Shown: in pieces, positions 13,199-25,842 of the stretch
How positions within the stretch are numbered: position 1 is the first letter of the stretch
How the letters are laid out: each line of letters starts with the position of its first letter
Source of the DNA: Erigeron canadensis
Taxonomy: Eukaryota; Streptophyta; Magnoliopsida; Asterales; Asteraceae
Length of the DNA: 64,000 bases
Assembly (NCBI RefSeq): GCF_010389155.1
Contig: NC_057763.1
Location: 31,478,645-31,542,644, forward strand
Reading direction: 5' to 3'
Notes under the pieces: model-generated
Seen by the model: only the letters and a program-made list of their open reading frames with translations
Told to the model about the DNA's origin: nothing
Databases searched by the model: none
Position numbers and translations under genes: made by a program

Positions 13199-13316
13199 TT
13201 TAAAGTTTGTTTTCGGTTACACGGACAGTAACGGAAAAATAAAGTTTTTTTAAAAAAAACAAGAAAAAACAGCCTACAGAAAAAAGAATTGCACTTGTGG
13301 GGGGAGATGAAGAGAG

Positions 13317-13414
13317 GGGCCCAAGAGTGGTATAGCTTTTGCTTGTGTGTCTTTATATATATATACAGTTAATACGCCATGTATTTTTACCATTTATACT
13401 AATCTTTTGGGCCC
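13317..13414. promoter_or_regulatory. Duplicated GGGCCCAAGAG sites upstream of SAP
   Basis: GGGCCCAAGAG occurs at 13317-13327 and 13409-13419, 119 and 211 bases upstream of the SAP start codon. GGGCCC/TGGGCC cores are known binding sites for TCP transcription factors (site II type). Regulation of SAP by them is an inference. Confidence 0.4.
13352..13365 (-). promoter_or_regulatory. Probable TATA box of SAP
   Basis: TATATATATATAAAG on the minus strand, about 155 bases upstream of the SAP ATG, between the two GGGCCC sites. It could also be a chance TA microsatellite. Confidence 0.4.
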
Positions 13415-13507
13415 AAGAGGAACACAATATGTAATTTTCTAAGAAAATGTTATTTAAAGAGTTGCTACTAGCTAGTAACACAATTATACCTTTTATATTA
13501 AAAAATA

Positions 13508-13797
13508 CTAGCATGGTACCCGCGCAAATGCGACGGCGTGGCCACAATGTGATGGTGACGGGCGGCGGTGGCGACTGACGGTGGTGTCGACGACTAGTGT
13601 GGGCTATTATGTAAATCTAATTAATATAATGGTTAGTATAGTTATTTTAAAGGTCGAGGGACTAATGGTGTTTTTGTTTCATTTAGAGTGGGGTTGTATC
13701 GTATTTATGAGGTATTGTTTTAATGGAGGGCAATTCTGACATTTTTCACCCTGTAACTTTCAACAGGGGGTCTATTCTTTTTAATAAGGAGTATAGA
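13508..13797 (-). mobile_element. Helitron-like element in the SAP upstream region
   Basis: The minus strand starts TCTATACTCCTTATTAAAAA (13797). It ends with hairpin CGTCGCATTTGCGCGGG, then TACCATG and CTAG (13508), a good CTRR terminus. A GGT/GGC-rich patch precedes the hairpin. It lies 310 bases upstream of the SAP start codon, so it may have moved or separated promoter elements. Confidence 0.65.
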
Positions 13798-14084
13798 TGG
13801 GAGGGGATTTCCTCACGTAACTAACAATTCATGAATAAACTTTGAATTTTGTCATTTAGTTTTCAATCAAGGATCAAGATTTCTACAACTTGACTAAGTT
13901 AAAGAAATAACTTGAGGGAATCTTCTCCAAAAATACATACCTATTCAATTTATTTATTTTTACTTCCCATTATATAACTAAGTGATTGAGAATCAACTTT
14001 ACGTACTAGATGTCTCAAATCGAGACATGAGAAAAACATTTTAAGAAATTTCACAAATAAAGTCCTCAAGTGAATTAGGTTCGA

Positions 14085-14262
14085 GTCTGCAGAAAGGGCA
14101 GAGTTCTATCCCAATTAAATATCGTGCTTTTGAGCAGTTTAGTTTGGGTTTTTCCTCCTACTAAGTATTGAGGGTGACGAGCTCTCTAGCGCGAACCCGT
14201 TCAAAACAACGTAACCTAGATCTCCTGTTTCGATCAAATGATCCACGCCTTCATATAAAATA
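14085..14262 (+). mobile_element. Possible SINE remnant
   Basis: A B-box-like GGTTCGAGTCTGC near 14110 is preceded by a weak A-box region, then a body of about 140 bases. No clear ends or target duplication were seen. Confidence 0.35.
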
Positions 14263-14289
14263 AGGTAAAATTGGGTTTTGTTGAATTTT

Positions 14290-14355
14290 AAGTTTCAACT
14301 TTTTATATTAAATATTAAGTTTCAACTTTTTACATTAAATATTAAGTTTCAACAA
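14290..14355. repeat. 27-base tandem repeat
   Basis: Two full copies and a partial third of a unit starting AAGTTTCAACTTTTTATATT (starts at 14290, 14317 and 14344). Confidence 0.8.
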
Positions 14356-14399
14356 TTCATAAAAGTCATATTACATCAATGACTTACACAACTCGTTAT

Positions 14400-14628
14400 C
14401 GTCGGCACCACCACCACCAATTGCAGCTGCCACCACCACCACCAATTGTCGCTGCCACCACCACCACCACTACCATTGGTGCCACCACCGTCACTGTCGC
14501 GTGCCACCACCACCCGTCACCGTCGTCATTACATCGCCACCACTTTTGTTACCACCACATGCTACCACCACTCGTCACCGCCGCCACTATTACACTCCCG
14601 CGTCGTGCGGGTACCATTCTTGTATAGA
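14400..14628 (+). mobile_element. Helitron-like 3' end with CCACCA-rich tract
   Basis: The triplet-rich tract (CCACCACCACCA and related) at 14406-14580 is followed by hairpin CCCGCGTCGTGCGGG and TACCATTCTTGTATAG. This is the counterpart of the GGT/GGC patches and hairpins of the copies at 7010, 13508, 21334 and 23978. Open frames in the tract are low-complexity and not judged genes. The 5' end was not found. Confidence 0.5.
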
Positions 14629-14769
14629 ATAAAAAGTATGTATACATGCATTATAAAACATTTAGTTTATCCAGTTTTTTAAACTAAGTTGTTGATAACT
14701 CCAAAATGTCTCTATATATTTATATTAAAAAACTCCACTTGAAATACCTATAATGTTTACATAAAAGAC

Positions 14770-15035
14770 CTATAATGCTTTATTTTTTAAAGGTGAATTT
14801 CGCTTGAAATTCCGTGTCGTGATTCGAGTGCGGGAGGTCTAGTATACATTGTCTTAACTGGGACCGTGCTAGATAGTTCCCTTCAATTCCCTTGAAGTAG
14901 AAATGTTTATTTCAAATAACCAATTGAGGGAAAACCGTCTATTAATCCGTCCGAAAGCACAAAAGTTAATTACAGTAAACCCTGTCCACTCAGACTTGAA
15001 CCTTACAACCCCAAACCGCTAGAATTACACATATA
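14770..15035 (-). mobile_element. Possible SINE, minus strand
   Basis: On the minus strand a tRNA-like start (TAGCGGTTTGGGGTTGTAAG) and B-box GGTTCAAGTCTGA are followed by a body ending in an A/T-rich tail near 14770. The A box is weak. Confidence 0.4.
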
Positions 15036-15349
15036 ATTAGACTAAATAATGCAAGTGTCCCTCCAAACGATCTTGTATCTTATCACTTACTATACTACAC
15101 CTGACCGGGTTCTCTGCCCGTCATTGTGTGTTTAGTTTAAGGTATTTACTTGTACAACATTTTATAAATTTAAAACCAGTGTTAGTTTTTATTATTAAAA
15201 ATCATTTTGTTTTTCTTAAACTAAAACATCATCAGTAATGTATGGATGGATTTACCTATGTCTTATCATTCAAAAGCTTCATTTGTAGTGTTAGTCCAAT
15301 CATTGGGATTATAGGGTTAAATTTGATAAATGGATTAGCCTTTCACTCG

Positions 15350-15640
15350 AGTGGTCATATTGGGCCTTAAACATCATTTGTTATCACATATGGCCCTGAT
15401 TAGCCCAATATGGTTATCAATTAACTGTTTAGGCCTAACGAGCCAAGTATATTTATATCTTTAACCATTTGGGCCTAATGGGCCAAATGAGTTGTATCTG
15501 CTCGTTTTTAACTCAAATGGGCCTAACTGGCCTTAAACCTTGCTTGGTAGCTCATGTGGCCCTGATAGGCAGAATATGTTTTTAAATGGACTTATTAGGC
15601 CTAACGCTCCATGTATCGGACTTGGCCTATTTAAGAGCAC
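15350..15640. repeat. Degenerate GGGCCTAA-type internal repeats
   Basis: Imperfect copies of a unit built on AATGGGCCTAACGGGCCAA recur every 60-90 bases, in forms such as TTTAGGCCTAACGAGCC, TTTGGGCCTAATGGGCC and AATGGGCCTAACTGGCC. This is likely the body of a decayed repeat or transposon subterminal region. Confidence 0.55.
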
Positions 15641-16224
15641 TTCCGGTCACCTTTTCCAGGAGTATAATAAGTCAACTTATAATCTTTAACACCAGGTTTG
15701 ATTGTAACACTTGCTTTGGTCCCTGTTTGTCGTGACATAAATTTCTCCCTATAACTCATGAATGAAAGAAGCCATCTATTACAAGCCGTCTTATTGGGAA
15801 TAACAAGAACTTCTATGAATATTCAAAGTTTCATATCCGAATGCATTTACAGATTGGATTAATTGTATAGATATTGCCCATATGCCTTATAATGTAAAAC
15901 GAGTATTCACCGTATATATACATTGACTGCAGGAAGGATGGCGGTTACATTTATTGCGACCATTTCGTCACATGAATCACCCTTTTCCCTAAGCCTGCAA
16001 ATCCCCCCCCCCCCATTCACCAAATTAAGATCTACACCAAAGTAATGTATGCGATGGAGATCTTCCAGAAGTCTAGGCAGGAAGATGTTATGTTATAATG
16101 CACAATATTCAGGTTTGACCAAATACTAAGTATAAGTGAATTATGTGTGCAATATCTTTACTTGTTTTGTTAATCAACTATTTCATAAATTATATGTATT
16201 TATATATATATATATACAACCCAC

Positions 16225-16789
16225 GGTTGTTAAAAGCGAGCGCGTCATACATTTAGGTGCAAGGCGAGGATGAGGCCCACCTTCAGTGTCCGAAACCTTA
16301 GACCCAATGCCCATATTGTGAAAGGCACAATACTAAGAAAGATAACTGGTTTTAAAGATATAGAACCCTACAAAAAAAATGGGAAACGGTTTAAAAAATA
16401 TAGAAACTAAGTTTAAGGTTATGGAAACCTATTTTGATCATAGGGTTGTAAAAACTGTTTTCTATTCTTTTGAGGTCTATAAAAAAATATAAAAAATGGG
16501 TCTTTATATCAAAACACATTCTCATATAAAATCAATTTTCTATATCAAAACAGGTTTCAACATGAATAATTTGGCTTGAAATTTATTTTTTTTTCAATTT
16601 TTTTAACAATTTGTGTTGAACTTTTTGGTCGAATACATTATGGGTTTATTTAAATCGTATTTGAATGACATTTTCTTTTTTTTTCCTCTACTTAAGTGCA
16701 TTTTTTTCCCTGGACAAATGTTTTTTTTTGTGCCTCTTGTCACATTTGTGGTCATTGCGCTTTGAATGCGCCTTCACTTTTGACAACTA
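16225..16789. mobile_element. Non-autonomous element with GGTTGTTAAAAGCG-type inverted ends
   Basis: The left end GGTTGTTAAAAGCGAGCGC pairs with the right end, whose complement reads AGTTGTCAAAAGTGAAGGCGC. The interior has no open frame. A (TA)n tract abuts its left side (16200-16216). No convincing target duplication was seen, so the superfamily is open. Confidence 0.55.
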
Positions 16790-19700
16790 TGATACAACTT
16801 TATGGATGTATTCTTAATTCCAAGTAACGAAAAAATAACGCCACATTTTACCGCCTTTTTTAAAGGCCTATCGTATTGTGCATGTATCTTGGTAATACAG
16901 TATAAATGTATTAATTAGTTGATTTACTTAAAGACTCATACTCATTTAATCTCAATCAAAACCTTCCTATTTTTGTATCGTGTCGCATGTTATTATAAGA
17001 ATTTGCATCTGTATGCAATATTAAGATTTTTGTGAAACTTTTAACATATTTGATAATGTTTTTCACTACAGTTGGGGAATATTTAACAAGCCGATGACTT
17101 CAAATCTGGATTATAATCTCACTCTTTTATCCTTATTGAGGAGTCTATAAAAGAATTTTAATGTAAGATTTTTTATAATATTTTATATTAATGTTTATTG
17201 GAAACTCAAAAGAAGAAAAATTTTTCTATTCAAAGTTCTTTTTATGAAAAAGAACTGTTAAATACATATATTTTGTGATTTGCTATTGCTAATTCATAAT
17301 GTAAAAATATCATTTTAACCTTTTAACTTTTATTTTTTTTTAAAGTTTCATAAGCATTTGTTACTTTGCACCTAAAAGGCTAAACCTAGAATGTGTACAA
17401 ATCTTCTTTTAGTTAAATCTAATTTATATAAATAAAATGTCAACCACACAACATTATATATATATATATATATATATTAAATAAAGAGATTTGCTTACTA
17501 GTGTCCCTACGCATTAGTTACGGTGCATTTAATGAAGTCAAAGTTTTCTTAAATATATAATCAAGTATTTATAATTTATATAAAAATTGAATTAATGAAC
17601 ATTAAATATAATTTTTGATAATTTATAAAACACATACTTCATTAGTTGCACGCCCCTAGATACTAGCAAATCCCGTAAATAAAAGAACATTGTTATGATA
17701 TAAACATTCTATGAAAATAGCTAATTTGTCATCATTCCGTTCTTTCTTTATTACTTTTTTTTTTAAATTACTTACATAAACACATACCTTATAAAAATTA
17801 ATTTCATTTTTATTTTTGTTATTTATGTTGTCATTTTTATATAAATGTTTTTATTTATCAAAAAATCTCTAATAATTTATATATATTTTTTTTAAAATTT
17901 CCATCATCTACATAATTTTGTCATATAACAAAATTTAAATTATTTACATATTATGCAGGTTAGTAAGTTAATTATATTTATTTAATAAGGTATATTATTC
18001 CGATGCTATATGCATTTTGTCAAAACTAAACATTAATAATGATCTGTGAGTATAGTGAACTATGATAAAATGTTTATGTTATGTATTGATCTAGTCGGGG
18101 GGTTTACGTTATGTAATGAAATTCGTTATTTTGTCCTTTTGATGTAACAAGTTACCAGCTCAATAGGTAACCGGTCATTTTTTTGTGTCTGAGGTGGCAA
18201 GTGAGTCAACTCATTGATGCTTATTGACTAGGCAATTTGATATATATATATATATATATATACCATTTTCTCACTGATAAAGTGATCTTTGAGATCCGCC
18301 ATGCACCACCGGAAATCACCTTTGGTCATCACCTCCAGTCATTTCCGTCCATCACTTGATCTCGCTTCCAGTCAGCACCCAACGCTACCACTTTCAAACA
18401 GTTTGGAAACTAGCGCACCAGAACCACAACCACCTTCCCACCGCACCCAACCGGATCCGGTAAACATCAACAACACCTTGACTTCACTCCACTCCTCTTT
18501 ACTTCACGAAAGCCTACTCGAATTCACCTTGGTATGACATAGGTATGTGTGATATGTTTTCCAATCTGTCTTATTTGTATAATTCGTTTTTCTATTTTGT
18601 TAAATTATTATTTATTTAGCCATATGACCATGTCATCAGCCATGTAAGCATAAATGGATGAGTTAGAAGCCACATAAAGCTCATAAAACTAGATGGTCAC
18701 TGGCTTAATCGGTAACATGCATCATTTAGAACGTTTTTTGAAGTTAATTACATAATATAGACCCCCGACTATATCAATACATAACATAGACATCTTGTCA
18801 TAGTTCACTACATATATAGGTCATTATCCCTCAGTTAATTGTCACAAAGACGTTTGGGCCCAATCAATTTTGTCGCAACTTTGGTGACAAAAATATATTT
18901 GAACAAAACTTTTATTCGTATAAAATGACTGGAACCCAGATTAATTAGCTAATAAAATTATATAATATAATCCTGGTATATATATATATATAATTTGCAA
19001 ACACTGTCATGTGGTATACAAGATGGTATTGTTTTTTAAAAGTAGAAAGAGTATGGGGAAAGGGATGGATAGAAAGTGTTCTCTCAAGTCATTTCAGACA
19101 GAAAGAAAAAATACAAGAGTGAATATTTAATAATGATGGTTTCTGTGTATGGGAGATGTACATATATAGATTTGGGTGTATATATAGATAGATATAGTCA
19201 TAGATTATATAGATGGATAGATACATAGATAGCTGAATCTGAACAAGTACAACCTTCTCATACTGTTATGACTGTACTGCCCCCTCCCTCCATTTATTGT
19301 TGCAAGCTGGACCTGCACACAAACATAAACATCATTTTCTTATCATTCTTTCTATTCTTACCAATTTTTCTTTCAATCTTTATAACTTACTCCATTTTAA
19401 AATAATTGTAACTTATTATAACTTCCTCCAGATTTTAAAATAAAGTTCGCTAAAAAAACAAAATTTAAACATATACTTAATTATCCTATTGTATAATCAC
19501 AACTAGTGGGTTTAATAAGTCCCATGGCTGACTCATAATGTAAAATAAAATTAACTGATAATTATATTATTATTCATCGTTTATAATGATATAAAAAAAA
19601 TCATAATTATAAGACATATATCAAATATGTTTAAACGTGACCAATAAAACATAAATATTTATAAATCATCTTTTTTTTTTACGATCTATATTTATTAAAT

Positions 19701-21333
19701 ATAAAATTACAAAAAATCTCATTTGAAACAATGCTAACCATCATTGAGTTAATAAATAGACCCGGTCTAAAGCATATAAACATCTTTGTGCTAATATATT
19801 ATCAAAATACAGAATCTTAAAGATAAATTACAAAAATAGATTTAAATCAAAAGTATATGTGTGAAACTGATAAAGTAAATATTTAATTTAACATTGATAA
19901 TATAATCGGTTTGTAAAATATTAGATGTAATTAACAATATAATCTAGTTTTATGTTATACTCGTATTAAAGTAATTATGTTTCACGTACAAAAATAATTA
20001 ATGCAAAATAGAAAGAAAGATAAGTTACAAAGATCGACAGTATAATATCAATGTTTTTTAATTAGTTTTAATATTCAATGAATATCTATGATAGTTTGCA
20101 AAAAATAAACAAATATTTAGTTAAGTCAAGTGGTTTATACATAATATTAAAATAATTGATGTCATGAGTTCTAATCTTGTATTAGTCTTTTTTATTTGCT
20201 ATTTAAAATTGATAAAAGAAAAATGAGCAAATACACACGTAGTCAAATGATAACGTGGTAAATAAAGTGCCAAATGAGCACTAAAAAGTATAGATTTAAA
20301 TGTCAATACATCTAAAAAAAATTAAAATTATCGGAAAACGTCATATAAGCAAAACGCCTAGTTGGCATGAAAAGAGAAGTGTAACATAGGAAAAAACCTA
20401 TGCTCTCTTAGTTAAATAGAGGTATTTAGTAGATCATTTAAAATTTTGTAATATCAAATATACATATTTATTTTGTGATAAAAACAAGAAAAGATCAAAA
20501 ATCCAAAAAAGTGATTTAAAAAAAAAACAAAACTGAAAGAAATCATGAAAACCAACAACAATTTTTTTTAATTTTAAGTATGACCCCATTTAAATTAAAT
20601 GTATGTGTTTGTTATTGATATGGTTTCGTTATACTTTTATAAATCTAAAAAATTTCATACGTATATCTTTCAAATACATGTATGGAGTAGTATATTGCTG
20701 AGATTAAAAATCAAAATTATCAACAAAAAAAATTTGTATTTTTTTTTAAGAACAACATAAAATAATCATGAAAAAAAGCCCAAATTTAGAGATGGCCCAA
20801 ATTTAGAGATGGCCCAAAAGTTAAAAAAGATATATATAAAAAAACCCTTCATCTTTTAAACATTTGTAACCATGAAAACACTAAATTTTTATACTAACTT
20901 TCTTATACGCAAAGGAACCACCACTATCTGATTTAAACATCGTCGCGACCGATTCGTTGTCGAAAAATCATTTTGACCAAAACTCAAAAGTCTTGGATCT
21001 AAATGTTTGGTTATATATTATTAACAGTCATTAGGCTCATCCGATGAATAGATAATCTAAAAATATAAATATCAAAATAATAAATAACAAAATATGAACA
21101 AAACAAATTTAAAAGAATAAACCCTTTTGTAGTAAAAGAAGAAGTCATAAGCAATTTACAATTGACAACAAACTAAATTAAAAGAAATAAAAAATAACGA
21201 TAATATAACAATTCAATACACAAAGAAAATACCAAAAACAAAATTAAGTTATATAAAAAAACCTTTTTTTTAGAAAGTTATTTGATTTGTTTATTAAAGA
21301 TATGAATGAGATGAATAATATGAATGATAATGA
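16790..21333. other. Gene-poor AT-rich stretch
   Basis: No supported gene. Contents seen: TA microsatellites at 17456-17478 and 18241-18262, an 82-codon proline/serine-rich open frame at 18289-18537 without family resemblance, a (GATA/TAGA)-rich patch near 19160-19230, a 17-base tandem duplication (20778-20811), and long AT-rich tracts. The part after about 20800 resembles the Helitron-like element at 25445-26701. Confidence 0.5.
20778..20811. repeat. 17-base tandem duplication
   Basis: GCCCAAATTTAGAGATG occurs twice, back to back. Confidence 0.9.
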
Positions 21334-21778
21334 CGAGAACGGTACTCGCGCGTTGCGGCGATGATAGAGGTGATGGCGGGGTAGTGATGTAATGGCGGCG
21401 GCGACGGTGGCGGTGATGGGGTGATCTACCTGACAGGCTCCGCCACCGGATTTAAAAATTTGTCGAAAGTATATCGAATGGTCACTCTAATGAAAGAGCA
21501 TGAAATTTTAAGAACACCCATATAGATTTTATAATTTATCGATCTACGGTTTTTGAGATAAAAGATTTTGAATGAATTAGAAGAATAAAATGATTTATGA
21601 AGAAGAGAAAAAAAAATGATTGGTTAAGATTTGAGTAGATAGAAAGGTTATTATAGTTATTTTAGGTAAATATAGAATAGATATGAGGGACAATTTAGGG
21701 AGTTACTTAAAATCAATATTGAAAATTTAAGTTAAATGTTGAAAATTTAGAGGAAATCTGCTTTATAATATAGTATAC
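21334..21778 (-). mobile_element. Helitron-like element
   Basis: The minus-strand 5' end is TGTATACTATATTATAAAGC (21778). The 3' hairpin is CGCCGCAACGCGCGAG followed by TACCGTTCTCG (about 21334). A GGT/GGC-rich patch lies at 21355-21430. It may sit inside an older element of the 25445-26701 type, whose 5'-end-like sequence appears near 22047. Confidence 0.5.
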
Positions 21779-23977
21779 ATTAATAAAAATTTAGATTGTA
21801 TGTATAATAATTTACCAGGAGGGTTTTAAGAATATTATATATAAGAACATAAAAAGATTTGTTTTGATAGAAAAAGATTTATCATATTGTTTTAAATATA
21901 ATTATCTGTTTAATAAACAAATAAAAAATTAAAAAAAAATTAGAAAAATGATAGAGCTCTATAGTAATTAGGAGAGAGTTTTAGGTGTAAAAAAGCTTTA
22001 AGGGTGTTAAAAGTATCTTCAATCTCCTCTTTTAGTTATAAGGTAGATTCATGTAGCTTATGAGAGATATAACCACCATAAACTAGCTCGTTCGTAGGGC
22101 TATGAGAAGGCCAGGGAAGAAGCTGCAGTGACACCTCACGAACTTCTAGTCAAGTAAAACGTAAAAGGAAAAGAAAAACAATCCTATTCACTTAATTGAA
22201 AATTGTTGTGTAGTATAAAAATCTTTGTTTATTATTATGTACTAGTCTTATTATCTGTACGATGTATGATAGCTATATAGATTTTATCATAAATAAATTC
22301 TAATATGCCTCATACATGATTCGTGAGTATGAAATAATTTTTGGTTAAAGTAAATCGATGATCGAAATTAAATTATAATAAATAGTAATGATAAATCTCT
22401 TTATAAAACTAAGAGAGGTTAAGAAATGCTTGTGTGACAACTTTTTTTGTATGACATGTAGGATTTTTACTTATTTGTCAAATAGTATAACTTTTGCTTA
22501 TTTTTGATTTATTTTGAAAATTTAAATTAATTTAAGTTTAATGAATTTTAGTATTTAATTTTTAATATTAATAATAGAGTTGTCCTTTTTTTAAATCAAT
22601 AATATTTTTTATTTCCTAAGATTTAATTGAGTTGTTAACTATTATTCATAATTTAAGTCGTAACTTTTTGGGTTTACTGTCATTTGATTTGATACTATAA
22701 TTAATTAATCTCTTATATTATCCTATTTATATTTGTATTCATTTTATAAAGCTAACTTTCATTAAATTATCGCAAGTGAAATTGGGTAATTATCAACTAT
22801 AGCTATCTAATTAATAGTAATAATCTTTTCTATGATTGTTATTTTTTTATACATTTGTTTAACAATATTAACCATATTACTCGAATATTTGAAGATAATG
22901 TTGTTATGGTCCTATAATTTTCTTGTTTTTAATTTGTGAAGTTTCACTTAATTATTCTCTTATCTCAACAAATTACCATTTTGTATACCTGTCAAATTTT
23001 TATGTTTTTAAAAAAAAAAAAATTATTTATATATTCTAATTCTAACTCATCCAGTCTTAATCCTAATCACTAATAAGTTATAATAAATAAATATCAAATA
23101 ATATAATTGTTATGTCATATTTTGCTTAATTGTCACTTTATCCTTTTATTTTTGTTTTTTTATGTAGTTATATTATATTACTATATTATATTTTTTTTTA
23201 TCTCTATTTTATAAATATTTTTATTATAACTTTTATTTTTATTTTTTATTTTACCTGTTTTTATTATAACTACTACTATAATTGTTATTATTCTTACATG
23301 TAAAGTTGCTATAACAAAATATCACGTTTAATTAGTCATGTTTTAACATATTTAATAGGTATTATATATTCATAAATTATAATTTTATTATTCACATCAA
23401 TCGTAATTTCATAGTTTTAATAATATCATAAAGTAAGAATAATATTGTAACTATCAATATACTCTTTATTTATATTTTCGGTCAATACCGGACAATGTCC
23501 AGATTTAATCTAGTATAATATATGTTTAGTTAGAATTAATCAAATATCCATTAATACATTAATATCAAATATATGTCCAGGTTCAATCGTAATTTCAAAG
23601 TTTTAATAATATCATAAAGTGTTAGTAATCTACCAATATCCATTAATACATTAATAAGGAAAGATGTATATATAAGGTTATAAATGGGACGTGAGATCTA
23701 ATCTTTAGTTGAATAAGAAATTTTGCATTAGAGTTACATTAGGAAACTATAAATGTTTGATATATACTATAAATATTTATATTTATAAAAATTAAGTTGA
23801 TAAGTTTTTTAATAAATATTACTCAAGAGACATGTGTCGTTTTAATACAATACCACGTGTCAACTAATAAAGGTTTCAATCATGTTTTAGTTTATTGGTA
23901 AATGGGGCGTATGCCTGTGATATATAAATCTATTATGAACCAATTTTATCATGATCTAATGTTCAAAATCGTAAAAC
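21779..23977. other. AT-rich stretch with decayed Helitron-like ends
   Basis: No gene seen. A Helitron-type 3' tip (hairpin GGACAATGTCC at 23490, then ATTTAATCTAGT ending at 23514) is present on the plus strand. A duplicated block AATCGTAATTTCA(T/A)AGTTTT recurs at about 23399 and 23586, and AATATCCATTAATACATTAA at 23544 and 23637. Confidence 0.5.
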
Positions 23978-24262
23978 AATATGAATATGGTACCCGTGCA
24001 ATGCGACAGCGAGACAACGATAACGGTGGTGTGATGGCGGTGATGGATGGTGAAGATGGTGGCGACATCAATTCGTTTAGGTAAAGATATTTGATTTAAA
24101 GAGGGTTAGTAGAGATATTTTATAATATAATGAAGTAATGGTGTAATTTAATATTAAGGGTTGGTGGTGATTTAATTTATGAATGGTATTTTGGTTAATT
24201 CGCATGTACCATTTTTCTAAACTTTTAACATGGGGTTATAATTTTTTTTATAGTAGTATAGA
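23978..24262 (-). mobile_element. Helitron-like element
   Basis: The minus-strand 5' end is TCTATACTACTATAAAAAAA (24262). The 3' end is the hairpin region GTCGCATTGCACGGGTACC followed by ATATTCAT. It carries the same GGTGG-rich patch as its relatives. The 60-codon frame across the hairpin is an accident of this patch. Confidence 0.6.
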
Positions 24263-24914
24263 TTTTTCTTTTCTTTTTTATTCCATATTCATAAATAAAA
24301 CAAAGTTATTCATATGTAAAACTTAAGATGACGACGATTACAAAAGATATTTAATTTTTTGAAAAGTAAAAATAAAAACATTTTTAACGCTAAAATTTTT
24401 ATACATAATAATAGAAGAACCACCACTTTTTTTGTTCAACCACCGCCACACGACTAGACACACCGTAATGGAACAAATTTCAATCAATCTAACAAGTTAT
24501 ATGTTCAAATTTATTTTTTTTATTTTTTATTTTTTTGTGTTTTTAGTTTTGAGAAAGTTCAATTTTAATATCGGTGGGTGAAACCCTAGTGTTACTACTA
24601 TCATTTATATATGAAGATTATAGGTCACAAGTTTAAAACTAACTAAAGACAAATGCAAAAACCATATCCCGTGATTTATTTATAATAATGATGACTTATC
24701 GGGCATAACTTTCATGCAATATGTGTTATAAGTGTCAAGATGGTTTATGAAATCAAAAGGTTATCATCCATTTACTTTTAAAGTTCAGAACTAACATGTC
24801 CAATTGTCAAAAAAGTTACCAATATTGAAATAAGAAATGAAGAAAGAAAAAGATAGTTCCTTTCGTGTTCCACTTTTTCTTTTTTATCATATATATATAT
24901 ATATATTTATATAT

Positions 24915-25088
24915 CAGAGGACAATCAAATAAAAACAGCCTTTGAGAACCATTTGAATTGTAAGAACCATGAAAACCTCTAAATGTTCATATGTGAATGG
25001 TGTATGTGAACAAATTTGTCACATATAAACAAATCAAATTATAATTGAAATCACTTATGTTTATACGTGAATAGTTCTCACATAAACC
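24915..25088. mobile_element. TA-associated element, copy A
   Basis: It begins CAGAGGACAATCAAATAAAA after a (TA)n run and ends CTCACATAAACC. It is nearly the same as 26705-26883. The start resembles the terminus of the foldback MITE at 11088. Confidence 0.7.
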
Positions 25089-25125
25089 AGTGCAAAAACC
25101 ATATCCTATGATTCATTTATAATAA

Positions 25126-25236
25126 GGGAAATGATCCCTACACAACTACTTTTATCCACACACAACACTGTATGCATTATACAGTTGTATAGTACAATCA
25201 TATAATGCATACATTGTTGTGTAGGGATCACCTCCC
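25126..25236. mobile_element. 111-base Mutator-type MITE with 9-base target duplication
   Basis: The inverted ends are GGGAAATGATCCCTACACAA (left) and GGGAGGTGATCCCTACACAA (right, on the other strand). TTATAATAA flanks it on both sides (25117-25125 and 25237-25245). The unoccupied site, TTATAATAA once, is preserved at 24680-24688 in the neighbouring duplicate. The interior is itself palindromic (GTATGCATTATA/TATAATGCATAC). A 9-base target duplication is typical of Mutator-like elements. Confidence 0.85.
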
Positions 25237-25611
25237 TTATAATAATGGTGACTTATCGAGCATAAGTTTCCTACACTATGTGTTACAAGTGTCAAGATGG
25301 TTTATGAAATCAAAAGGTTATCATCAATTTACTTTTTAAGTTCAGAACTAACATTTTACCAATATTGAAATAAGAAATGAAGAAAAAAAAAGATAGTTCC
25401 TTTCGTGTTCCACTTTTTTTTTTTTATCATATACATATATTTATACTGGTGCTCAGACCCGTCCAATGGACGGGTAGTCTCAAAATATATTAATTAAGCT
25501 AAAATAATTTGAATTAAAGTTTATTAAATAGATACTGAAAAAAAAATTAGAATACTTAAAAATAAAACATAGAACGATTCAAAGTAAACTATTTAAACTA
25601 AATGGAATATA

Positions 25612-25842
25612 TAGATTAGCCAAGTCATATAAAACTTAATTAATACGAAAACAAAAAAAACATACGAAAATTAACTTTATATAAATATTATATCTAGTTT
25701 ACCTTTTATTTTTCAATTTTAATATTTAGATTAGCCAAGTCATATAAAACTTAATTAATACGAAAACTAAAAAAGAAACATACGAAATTAACTCCATATA
25801 AATATTGATTTTAGTTTATCCTTTTTTTTCTCAACTTTTAGT
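25612..25842. repeat. 115-base tandem duplication
   Basis: TAGATTAGCCAAGTCATATA begins at 25612 and again at 25727. Similarity continues through AACTTAATTAATACGAAAAC and TTTATCCTTTT-like ends. Confidence 0.75.

Larger units (their letters stand above)
24654..25434. repeat. Direct segmental duplication, two copies
   Basis: Copy 1 spans 24654-24894 (241 bases) and copy 2 spans 25091-25434. They match over their length (shared marks include GTGTCAAGATGGTTTATGAA and AAAAAGATAGTTCCTTTCGT). The exceptions are a 17-base gap in copy 2 and a 120-base transposon-plus-target insertion in copy 2: 344-120+17 = 241. A TA-associated element (24915-25088) separates the copies. Confidence 0.85.

Noticed and set aside
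14379..14682. His/Pro/Thr-rich frames
   Set aside because: Products of a CCACCA triplet tract inside a Helitron-like 3' end.
18289..18537. 82-codon Pro/Ser-rich frame after a TA microsatellite
   Set aside because: No recognisable domain and no promoter or neighbour support; composition alone is not evidence.
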